Assembly: GCF_022267555.1 (NCBI RefSeq)
Contig: NZ_CP073586.1
Coordinates: forward strand, 806,001 to 870,000
Reading direction: 5' to 3'
Source of the DNA: Proteiniphilum propionicum
GTDB taxonomy: Bacteria > Bacteroidota > Bacteroidia > Bacteroidales > Dysgonomonadaceae
DNA length: 64,000 nt
This document shows positions 35,662-43,455 of this stretch, piece after piece (within the stretch, counting starts at the first letter, position 1; every line of letters begins with the position of its first letter). The position numbers and the translations under genes were made by a program. The notes below the pieces were generated by a model. The model searched no databases. It worked only from the letters and a program-made list of their open reading frames with translations, and had not been told where the DNA came from.

Positions 35662-37716
35662 ATGAAGTACATGAAAATATTTACTCTCTTCTTATTCATT
35701 ATTGGATCCATTGCCGGCATATATTCCCAGGATTCAAATTGGCGCATATATGTGGAGCATATGGCTGAGGAAGAAGGGATAAGTGAAACCACCATTGAGA
35801 ACATATATGAAGAGTTACTCTATCTGGAAAATAATCAGATGAACCTGAACAGCATAACTCGCGATCAGCTGGAACAATTTCCTCTCCTTTCGATTGAGGA
35901 GATTAATGCCATTATGGGTTTTCTTGAGAAAAACCGACCCCTATACACAGTTTACGAGCTTAGGAACGTACCTCGCCTGGATATAAAGACTGTTGAATTA
36001 ATTCTCCCTTTCTTCTATACGGGAGAAACAGATAAAACCACAGCTAAACTGTCGTTGCCCGGGATAGCGAAAAAAGGATTAAACGAGCTTCAATTCCGAC
36101 TCGACAAAACAGTTACACCCCGTGCCGGTTACGGCGAGTTTCCTGATAGTATTCTTGAACGCTACCCTAACCGAAAATATTGCGGTGAGGATTTTTATAC
36201 ATCACTCAGATACTCTTTTCGTTACCGAGATAAAGTACAGTTGGGTATGACTGCCGAAAAAGATGCCGGAGAGCCTTTTTTTAAATCAGATCATCCTAAA
36301 GGGTACGACCATTACGGAATTCATATGATCATAAATGATATGGGGAGATTAAGAACAATTGCACTGGGTGACTACCGCCTATCTTTCGGCCAGGGATTGA
36401 TTCTTAATAACGATTTTATGGTAAGTAAGGCATGGAGCAACGATAATATCGCACGGCGTACACAACATCCGAAACGCCACTTTTCTACGGCCGAAAGCGG
36501 TTTTTTCAGAGGGATGGCAGCTGTTTATGAGTATGACAAGATATCTGTAACGGCCTTCTATTCCAACAGACGCATTGACGCAAACCTTTCCGGTGATGGC
36601 GAAATCACTTCGTTCAAAACCGACGGATTGCATCGCACACCTCTGGAGATTGATAAGAAAAAGAATACCCGGGAACAAGTGGTAGGGGGAAATATCAACT
36701 TCAGGAAAGAAGGGATACGGGTCGGTATAAGCGGATTATACAATACTTATGACAGAGTATATAACCCACCGGAACAGAATTACAACATCTACTATCAGAG
36801 GGGCTCTTCGCATGCTAACGCAAGTGTGGACTATTCCTGTCAACTCCCCGGATTTATCTTTGCCGGGGAAACAGCAATAGCTAAAAACGGAGCTATAGCC
36901 ACACTGAACACGGCACAATACCGTCCCTCGCAAACTCTCTCCTTTACGTTGTTGCACCGATATTTCCCTATCTCATACAATTCTCCGTATGGACAGGCTT
37001 TTTCTGAAGGGAGCAGGGTGCAGAACGAAAAGGGTCTATTTTTGGGCAGTGCCTTTAGCCCTTTCCGGAAGTTTTCGGTTGACACGTATATCGACTTTAT
37101 ACGTATTCCATGGCTTAATTTTGGCATAGACACTCCCTCAAAAGCAGTGGAATACTATTTTCTGGGCAATTATGCAATATCTCGCCAAAATTCACTGGAT
37201 ATCCGCTACAGATACAAACAGAAGGAGAAGAACAGGCGCATTCCCGGTGAACCGGTTGCTTTGGTACTGCCCTATGCCACACATAAACTCCGCCTGCGGT
37301 ATGTTCACGAGCTCAAAAACGGGTGGAATTTTCGGACAACAGCCGATATGGCACATTATACGGAAAAACATTCACCAGCTGAAAACGGATTTATGATCTC
37401 CCAAAATACAGGTTACCGAGGCAAAGGGCGAATCACCGGCGATATATATCTGGCTTACTTCAGTGCTGACACCTATAACGCACGGCTCTACTCGTATGAA
37501 CGAAATCTGCTTAATACATTCTACATGCCTTCATTCTACGGACGAGGATACCGGCTGGCAATCTCGGCAAAATATAATATTGCCACAAATCTGTCATTTT
37601 CCGTGAAAGCAGGATACACACACTATTTCAACCGTGATACTATCGGAAGCGGCACGGAAAAGATTAACGGCAATAGCCGTACCGACCTGTTCAGCTACCT
37701 GAGGTGGAAGTTCTGA
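35662..37716 (+). CDS. Helix-hairpin-helix outer-membrane barrel protein
   Basis: 684 residues. It has a signal peptide (about 1-22, ending GIYSQ). Residues about 30-125 form two helix-hairpin-helix units (MNLNSITRDQLEQFPLLSIE, then YTVYELRNVPRLDIKTVELI) like those of ComEA. The remaining 540 residues are rich in alternating aromatic/polar beta strands (for example GDYRLSFGQGLILNN and LFSYLRWKF at the end), consistent with an outer-membrane barrel. ComEA-like HhH domains bind DNA, but a periplasmic HhH joined to a barrel is a Bacteroidota-specific architecture of unknown role. A full consensus promoter lies upstream and the gene is alone. Confidence 0.85.
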   Translation: MKYMKIFTLFLFIIGSIAGIYSQDSNWRIYVEHMAEEEGISETTIENIYEELLYLENNQMNLNSITRDQLEQFPLLSIEEINAIMGFLEKNRPLYTVYELRNVPRLDIKTVELILPFFYTGETDKTTAKLSLPGIAKKGLNELQFRLDKTVTPRAGYGEFPDSILERYPNRKYCGEDFYTSLRYSFRYRDKVQLGMTAEKDAGEPFFKSDHPKGYDHYGIHMIINDMGRLRTIALGDYRLSFGQGLILNNDFMVSKAWSNDNIARRTQHPKRHFSTAESGFFRGMAAVYEYDKISVTAFYSNRRIDANLSGDGEITSFKTDGLHRTPLEIDKKKNTREQVVGGNINFRKEGIRVGISGLYNTYDRVYNPPEQNYNIYYQRGSSHANASVDYSCQLPGFIFAGETAIAKNGAIATLNTAQYRPSQTLSFTLLHRYFPISYNSPYGQAFSEGSRVQNEKGLFLGSAFSPFRKFSVDTYIDFIRIPWLNFGIDTPSKAVEYYFLGNYAISRQNSLDIRYRYKQKEKNRRIPGEPVALVLPYATHKLRLRYVHELKNGWNFRTTADMAHYTEKHSPAENGFMISQNTGYRGKGRITGDIYLAYFSADTYNARLYSYERNLLNTFYMPSFYGRGYRLAISAKYNIATNLSFSVKAGYTHYFNRDTIGSGTEKINGNSRTDLFSYLRWKF

Positions 37717-37800
37717 TAGCTATCATTGATTTTTGTCCGACTTGAGAAAAATCGGCAATGACACAGGAAAAGCCTGGCAACTTATGTCAATAGTTTTTTG

Positions 37801-37808
37801 TATTTTTG
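37801..37808 (+). promoter_or_regulatory. -7 element upstream of ABC-F gene
   Basis: TATTTTTG is a full match to the Bacteroidota -7 consensus and lies 16 bases before the ATG, implying a very short leader. No clear TTTG at -33. Confidence 0.5.
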
Positions 37809-37824
37809 TAAAAATTATTGATAG

Positions 37825-39696
37825 ATGCCCACCCCACTCCTGCAGATAGACTCACTCACCAAAAGCTTTGGAGACCTCCTTCTCTTCAGTGAAATCTCTT
37901 TCGGTATTGCTGAAAGCGACAAGATAGGACTGATTGCCCGGAACGGATCGGGCAAGACCACCCTGCTGAATATTATTGCTGGCCAGGAGTCTTACGACAA
38001 TGGAAGGGTAGTATTCCGTAATGATATCCGGTTTGCATATCTGGAACAATCTCCCCGGTTCGACCCAAACCTGACGGTACTTGAAGCTTGTTTCAGTACC
38101 GGCACCGATATAGTGAAACTGATATCCCGGTATGAAGAGATAATCTCCTCCAGTAGTCAGGATGGGCTCGATGAGGTACTTACCGAGATGGATTTACATC
38201 ATGCCTGGGATTATGAACAACGTATCAAACAAATTTTATCGCAGCTGAAGATCACCAACCTGCATCAGAAAATGGGCGAGCTATCGGGAGGACAGATAAA
38301 GAGGGTGGCGCTGGCAAATGTGCTTATCAGCGAACCGGAGCTGTTGTTTATGGACGAGCCGACAAACCACCTCGATCTTGAAATGGTGGAGTGGCTTGAG
38401 GAGTTCCTCTCACGGAACAGCATGAGTCTGCTCATGGTAACACACGATCGCTATTTTTTGGATAGAATCTGCACGCAGATACTTGAGATAGATGAAAAAC
38501 AACTATTTTCCTATAAGGGTAACTTTTCTTATTATCTGGAAAAACGCGATGAACGAGTATCTGCACAGAACACCGAGACAGACAGAGCAAGGAACCTGAT
38601 GCGAAAAGAGCTGGAATGGATGAATAGACAGCCTCAGGCACGCGGCACAAAGGCTAAATCACGCATTGATGCATTCCACTCACTCGAAGAGAGAGCCCGA
38701 CACCGGCGTGAAGACCAAAATATACGCCTGGCAGCAAAAGGTGTGTATATCGGGAATAAGATCTTTGAAGCAAAGAACGTAAGTAAACGCTTTGGCGATA
38801 TAAAGATCACGGAAGATTTCAGCTATATCTTTTCACGCTACGAGAAGATGGGAATAGTAGGGAATAACGGTACAGGTAAATCTACCTTTGTTAAGATGCT
38901 CCTAAACGAGGAGCAGCCTGATAGCGGCAGCTTCGAGATTGGCGAGACAGTGAATTTCGGTTATTACAGTCAGGAAGGATTGTTGTTTGATGAGCAGATG
39001 AAAGTGATTGAAGTGGTACAGAATATAGCTGAAGTTATTGACCTCGGCAATGGTAATCACCTCACCGCCTCGCAGTTCCTGCAACATTTTCTCTTCCCCC
39101 CCGAGAAACAACATAACTACGTGTACAGGCTCAGCGGCGGTGAAAAAAGGCGCCTCTATCTCTGCACTGTGCTGATCAGAAATCCCAATTTCTTAGTTCT
39201 GGACGAGCCAACCAACGATCTGGATATCATCACACTTAATATCTTGGAAGAGTATCTTGCCAACTTCAAAGGATGCCTTATCGTGGTATCTCACGACCGG
39301 TTCTTCATGGATAAAGTGGTGGATCACTTGCTTGTTTTTCAAGGAGATGCCCAGATAAGTGATTTTCCAGGGAACTACACACAATACAGGGAATGGAAAT
39401 CAGAGAATGATAAGATACAATCCGAAATGAGCCGTATTTCTAAACCTGATACTAATCAGCATAGAAAAAAAACTGAGGAAAAAAGGAAGCTCACATTCAG
39501 GGAGAGAAAGGAGTTTGAAGCACTGGAACAGGAGATTGAAGCACTGGAGTCTGAGAAAGAGTGCATAGGCAGCGAACTATCATCAGGGAGCCTTTCCCCT
39601 GATGAACTGATGAACAAATCAAACCACCTGTCGGAGATCATGCAGCTGATTGATGAAAAAACTATGCGTTGGCTCGAATTAAGCGAACTGGAGTGA
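37825..39696 (+). CDS. ABC-F family ribosome-associated ATPase
   Basis: 623-residue soluble protein with two ABC nucleotide-binding domains and no membrane segment. Walker A motifs are ARNGSGKTTLL (about 40) and GNNGTGKSTFV (about 350). Signatures are LSGGQIKRVALA and LSGGEKRRLYL, and Walker B segments are LLFMDEPTNHLDL and FLVLDEPTNDLDI. A linker of charged helices (about 235-300) joins the domains. The C-terminal coiled coil (about 540-620, FEALEQEIEALESEKECIGS in part) resembles Uup. ABC-F proteins act on translating ribosomes. It is closer to Uup than to EttA because of the coiled coil, but the symbol is left open. Confidence 0.92.
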   Translation: MPTPLLQIDSLTKSFGDLLLFSEISFGIAESDKIGLIARNGSGKTTLLNIIAGQESYDNGRVVFRNDIRFAYLEQSPRFDPNLTVLEACFSTGTDIVKLISRYEEIISSSSQDGLDEVLTEMDLHHAWDYEQRIKQILSQLKITNLHQKMGELSGGQIKRVALANVLISEPELLFMDEPTNHLDLEMVEWLEEFLSRNSMSLLMVTHDRYFLDRICTQILEIDEKQLFSYKGNFSYYLEKRDERVSAQNTETDRARNLMRKELEWMNRQPQARGTKAKSRIDAFHSLEERARHRREDQNIRLAAKGVYIGNKIFEAKNVSKRFGDIKITEDFSYIFSRYEKMGIVGNNGTGKSTFVKMLLNEEQPDSGSFEIGETVNFGYYSQEGLLFDEQMKVIEVVQNIAEVIDLGNGNHLTASQFLQHFLFPPEKQHNYVYRLSGGEKRRLYLCTVLIRNPNFLVLDEPTNDLDIITLNILEEYLANFKGCLIVVSHDRFFMDKVVDHLLVFQGDAQISDFPGNYTQYREWKSENDKIQSEMSRISKPDTNQHRKKTEEKRKLTFRERKEFEALEQEIEALESEKECIGSELSSGSLSPDELMNKSNHLSEIMQLIDEKTMRWLELSELE

Positions 39697-39728
39697 AACC
39701 GTTTTTATTAAATATGCCGGAACAATGC

Positions 39729-39811
39729 TTCACTAAGGTTAGACTATTTCTCGCTATGGCATAGCCCAAATAAATTTGTCCTCTGCTCATTTAGCTTAAC
39801 GAAATAGTTCA
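39729..39811. repeat. Dispersed intergenic repeat, copy B
   Basis: Begins TTCACTAAGGTTAGACTATT, then contains CTATGGCATAG, CTCTGCTCATTTAGCTTAACG and AAATAGTTCA. It aligns along its full 80-base length with copy A at 26430 and lies 30 bp after the ABC-F stop codon. Both copies follow a gene's 3' end. Confidence 0.8.
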
Positions 39812-39879
39812 TATATTTATAATCATTCTAAATAAATAATGCTACCCTTTTATTTTTTTATTTTAATCTCAAAAATGAT

Positions 39880-39887
39880 TATTTTTG
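39880..39887 (+). promoter_or_regulatory. -7 element upstream of rubrerythrin
   Basis: TATTTTTG matches the -7 consensus; TTTA about 20 bases upstream could be the -33 box with one mismatch. The ATG is at 39937. Confidence 0.55.
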
Positions 39888-39936
39888 TAAGCTGACGATA
39901 CTGAAAGGATTAATAAAAACAAATAAACTAAAACTT

Positions 39937-40515
39937 ATGAAAAGTGTAAAGGGAACACAAACCGAAAAAAACCTGATGCAGTCATTTGCAGGAGAGTCGC
40001 AAGCCAGAATGCGTTATACCTATTTTGCCAAACAGGCAAAAAAAGAGGGCTTTGAACAGATTGCCGCCATTTTTCAGGATACTGCCAACCAAGAACAGGA
40101 GCATGCAAAACGTATGTTCAAATATCTAGAAGGTGGAATGGTAGAAATTACCGCTGCCTTCCCTGCGGGAGTGATCGGCACCACTGCAGAGAATCTAAAG
40201 GCTGCAGCTGAAGGTGAAAACGAAGAGTGGACCGAAATGTATCCTAAGTTTGCTGATATAGCCGAAGAAGAAGGATTCAAGGAGATCGCCACAATGTATC
40301 GAATGATTGCCAAGGCAGAGGCAATTCACGAAGAGCAGTACCTGAAGCTGCTGAACCATGTTGAAAATGATACAGTATTCGCCCGTGAAGAGGAGATAGA
40401 GTGGCAGTGCCGTAATTGCGGTTTTGTCATCAAGAGCAAAAAAGCTCCGAAGACATGCCCTACCTGTCTGCATCCCCAGGCTTACTTCGAGCCCAAAAAC
40501 GACAGGTACTACTAA
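39937..40515 (+). CDS. rbr: Rubrerythrin
   Basis: Non-haem iron peroxidase of anaerobes that reduces hydrogen peroxide; 192 residues, cytoplasmic. The N-terminal ferritin-like di-iron domain shows ESQARMRYTYFAKQAKKEG, DTANQEQEHAKRMFKYLEGG and AKAEAIHEEQYLKLL with the metal-binding Glu/His pattern. The C-terminal rubredoxin domain has CRNCGFV and CPTCLHPQAYF, two CxxC pairs. It indicates an anaerobic organism that meets oxygen. It is a single gene between a -7 element and a strong terminator. Confidence 0.97.
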   Translation: MKSVKGTQTEKNLMQSFAGESQARMRYTYFAKQAKKEGFEQIAAIFQDTANQEQEHAKRMFKYLEGGMVEITAAFPAGVIGTTAENLKAAAEGENEEWTEMYPKFADIAEEEGFKEIATMYRMIAKAEAIHEEQYLKLLNHVENDTVFAREEEIEWQCRNCGFVIKSKKAPKTCPTCLHPQAYFEPKNDRYY

Positions 40516-40541
40516 AAAATTATTCCACGTATTATAACGCT

Positions 40542-40571
40542 GAGGGTGTTTCACAATGTGATTCCACCCTC
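40542..40571 (+). terminator. Rho-independent terminator after rubrerythrin
   Basis: Outer stem GAGGGTG (40542-40548) with CACCCTC (40565-40571) encloses an inner stem TCACA / TGTGA, followed by TTTTATTTG. A two-part hairpin with a T-rich tail. Confidence 0.8.
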
Positions 40572-40666
40572 TTTTATTTGTACTCCCCGTCAGGGAACAT
40601 TACCTGATATTCAATTCTTAGAGACTTATTTCTATTCTGATAGCCTGTTTTTATCTGATTTATTAC

Positions 40667-40674
40667 TACTTTTG
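40667..40674 (+). promoter_or_regulatory. -7 element upstream of tcdA
   Basis: TACTTTTG is a full -7 match, 19 bases after CCTG (40644-40647) as a poor -33. The tcdA ATG is 20 bases downstream. Confidence 0.5.
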
Positions 40675-40693
40675 CACGCTATTTAATCCTGGT

Positions 40694-41437
40694 ATGGAGT
40701 ATAACGAAATATTTGCCCGTACAGAGCTGCTTATAGGAAAAGATGCAATGCAAGCTATCACCACAAAAAAAGTAATTCTTTTTGGGGTTGGAGGCGTTGG
40801 TAGCTGGTGTGCCGAGGGGTTGATACGAAGCGGTATCATGCATCTTACCATCGTGGATTCAGACAGAGTTGCAGCAGCAAACATAAACCGTCAACTGCCG
40901 GCTACCACAGGAACAATTGGAGAGCTTAAGGTAAATGTGTTAAAAATGCGACTGACAGAAATAAATCCACATGCAATCATAAATACAATACCTGAAATTT
41001 ATAATGCCGCATCGTCCGGTTCGTTTCACCTTGAAGAGTACGACTATATTATAGATGCAATCGACTCCCTTTCCAACAAGGTTCATCTCCTCATTACAGC
41101 CTCAAAAACCGGTGCAACCCTGTTCTCGTCGATGGGTGCAGCGCTCAAGATAGATCCGCAGAAGATTCACGTAGCGGAATTCTGGAAAGTACGTGGCTGC
41201 AAACTGGCATCGGCTCTGCGTCAGCGGATGCGAAAAGAAGGGAAGCCGCAAAAGCCCATACTCTGCGTCTACAGCGAAGAGCTGCTTAATAACAGGGGGG
41301 AGGATGTGTTGACAGATGCCGGCGAGCATGGCAGTTTCCGGAAAGCGCAGATTAACGGAACCATGGTGCAGGTAACTGCCGTATTCGGATTCACCCTCTC
41401 AGGACTGGTTATTCAGGATATAGTGAAGAATCTGTGA
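40694..41437 (+). CDS. tcdA: tRNA threonylcarbamoyladenosine dehydratase
   Basis: ThiF/E1-like ATP-dependent enzyme that dehydrates t6A to cyclic ct6A in tRNA; 247 residues. Visible are the nucleotide site LFGVGGVGSWCAEGLIRSGI, the IVDSDRVAAANINRQLPATT segment (catalytic arginine and adenylation region), DYIIDAIDSLSNKVHLL and a C-terminal segment GTMVQVTAVFGFTLSGLVI. It acts after TsaE/TsaD-made t6A. The gene stands alone with its own -7 element. Confidence 0.94.
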   Translation: MEYNEIFARTELLIGKDAMQAITTKKVILFGVGGVGSWCAEGLIRSGIMHLTIVDSDRVAAANINRQLPATTGTIGELKVNVLKMRLTEINPHAIINTIPEIYNAASSGSFHLEEYDYIIDAIDSLSNKVHLLITASKTGATLFSSMGAALKIDPQKIHVAEFWKVRGCKLASALRQRMRKEGKPQKPILCVYSEELLNNRGEDVLTDAGEHGSFRKAQINGTMVQVTAVFGFTLSGLVIQDIVKNL

Positions 41438-41455
41438 ACTTTCTTCCATTTTTCT

Positions 41456-41463
41456 TACCTTTG
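41456..41463 (+). promoter_or_regulatory. Candidate promoter for argS
   Basis: TACCTTTG is a full -7 match, with TCTG (41431-41434) 21 bases upstream as a one-mismatch -33. The argS ATG lies at 41632, so the leader would be about 160 bases. Confidence 0.45.
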
Positions 41464-41631
41464 TCCATTCAATTGAGAGACAACATTTGTATGAAATGGG
41501 AATAAAAGCCTTTCACACAAATTAGCATACAAAAATATTTTCGATAATCTGACGAACAGTAAAAACTGTTTTTTTACTGTTTTAAAGTGTAGAAAACGAC
41601 TAACTTCAGTGAAAATAAAAGCTTTAATCGT

Positions 41632-43425
41632 ATGAATATTGAACAGATACTCCAGGAGGCTATCAAAGGAGCAATCAGGGAACTTTATGGTACAGATGTG
41701 GAAACGTCGCAGATAACTCTGCAGAAGACAAAAAAAGAGTTTAAAGGACACTACACGCTGGTAACATTTCCCCTGCTTAAAATATCGAAAAAAAATCCTG
41801 AACAGACAGCGCAGGAGATTGGTACCTATCTGGCAAAAAAATCTCCCATCATCGCTGAATTCAATGTAATAAAAGGGTTTCTTAACCTGAGCATCGCTTC
41901 AGACACATGGGTAAAACTGCTCGAATATATTAACGCACAGCCAGAATACGGCTTCACACCGGTGGCCGATGATGCACCACTCTATATGGTGGAATACTCC
42001 TCACCCAACACCAACAAACCACTTCACCTTGGTCACGTACGCAACAACCTGCTTGGACACTCACTGAGCGAAGTATTGAAAGCTAATGGTAAACGGGTGG
42101 TTAAAACCAATATCGTGAACGACCGGGGTATCCATATTTGCAAGTCGATGCTGGCGTGGCTAAAATGGGGCTATGGAGAAACACCGGAATCATCGGGAAA
42201 AAAGGGAGATCATCTCATCGGGGACTATTACGTATTATTCGACAAAAAATATAAAGCAGAGCAGGCCGTATTACAGGATAACGGGCTGACTAAGGAGCAG
42301 GCCGAGGAACAGTCGCAACTGATGGAGGAAGCACGTGAAATGCTCAGAAAGTGGGAGGCCGGTGATGAAGAAACTGTAAGCCTCTGGAAGAAAATGAACA
42401 GATGGGTATATGAAGGCTTCGATGAAACATATCATCAGATGGGTGTCTCGTTTGACAAGATCTATTATGAATCGGAAACCTACCTGGCAGGAAAAAAGGA
42501 AGTATTAAGAGGTCTGGAGAAAGGGCTTTTCTACCAGAAAGAGGATGATTCTGTATGGGCCGACCTAACTACTTACGGTTTGGATCATAAGCTCCTGCTT
42601 CGTGCTGACGGCACCTCTGTATATATGACACAGGATATTGGTACTGCAAAACTGCGTTTCGATGATTACCCCATTGACACGATGATTTACGTTGTGGGCA
42701 ACGAGCAGAATTATCATTTTCAGGTGCTTTCAATACTGCTGGATATGCTGGGGTTCGAGTTCGGAAAAGGACTGATACATTTTTCCTACGGAATGGTGGA
42801 ACTGCCTGAAGGGAAAATGAAATCGCGCGAAGGGACTGTGGTAGATGCCGACGACCTTATGGTTGAGATGATTGAAACCGCCAGGGAAACTTCAAAAGAG
42901 CTTGGAAAGCTTGATGATGTGTCGCCAGAAGAGGCAGAAGCTATTTCCCGCATGGTGGGGATGGGCGCACTCAAATACTTCATCCTGAAGGTGGATCCGA
43001 AGAAAAATATGACATTTAATCCGAAAGAGTCAATCGATTTCAATGGTAATACCGGTCCGTTTATTCAGTACACCCACGCCCGCATCAAATCAGTTTTGCG
43101 CAAAGCGGAAGAGCAAGGTATTGTAATTCCTGAAAAGCTAAGCGGATCAATACCGTTATCGGAAAAAGAGGAAGGCTTAGTACAGATGCTGTCTGAATTC
43201 GGGGCAATTGTGAAACAAGCCGGAGAAGAGTACAACGTATCACTAATCGGCAACTATGTGTACGATATGGTGAAGGAGTACAACCAGTTCTACCACGAAT
43301 ACTCCATCCTTCGCGAAGAGAACATAGCGCTGCGTGATTTCCGGCTGGCACTCTCAAAAAATATTGCATTGACCGTAAAAAAAGGGATGAAACTATTTGG
43401 TATTGATGTTCCCGAAAGAATGTAA
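41632..43425 (+). CDS. argS: Arginyl-tRNA synthetase
   Basis: Class I synthetase, 597 residues. It has the N-terminal Add-1 domain (to about 110) and the HIGH-type motif HLGHVRNNLLG after VEYSSPNTNKPLHLG. The Rossmann core holds MTQDIGTAKLRF and VVGNEQNYHFQVL. The KMSK-type loop is KMKSREGTVVDADDLM. The DALR anticodon domain closes the protein (FIQYTHARIKSVLRKAEEQG and later). Full length, no anomalies. Next gene after 30 bp. Confidence 0.97.
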   Translation: MNIEQILQEAIKGAIRELYGTDVETSQITLQKTKKEFKGHYTLVTFPLLKISKKNPEQTAQEIGTYLAKKSPIIAEFNVIKGFLNLSIASDTWVKLLEYINAQPEYGFTPVADDAPLYMVEYSSPNTNKPLHLGHVRNNLLGHSLSEVLKANGKRVVKTNIVNDRGIHICKSMLAWLKWGYGETPESSGKKGDHLIGDYYVLFDKKYKAEQAVLQDNGLTKEQAEEQSQLMEEAREMLRKWEAGDEETVSLWKKMNRWVYEGFDETYHQMGVSFDKIYYESETYLAGKKEVLRGLEKGLFYQKEDDSVWADLTTYGLDHKLLLRADGTSVYMTQDIGTAKLRFDDYPIDTMIYVVGNEQNYHFQVLSILLDMLGFEFGKGLIHFSYGMVELPEGKMKSREGTVVDADDLMVEMIETARETSKELGKLDDVSPEEAEAISRMVGMGALKYFILKVDPKKNMTFNPKESIDFNGNTGPFIQYTHARIKSVLRKAEEQGIVIPEKLSGSIPLSEKEEGLVQMLSEFGAIVKQAGEEYNVSLIGNYVYDMVKEYNQFYHEYSILREENIALRDFRLALSKNIALTVKKGMKLFGIDVPERM

Positions 43426-43455
43426 TGGTAGCGAAGTCGCTTTATAAGGTAAGAT

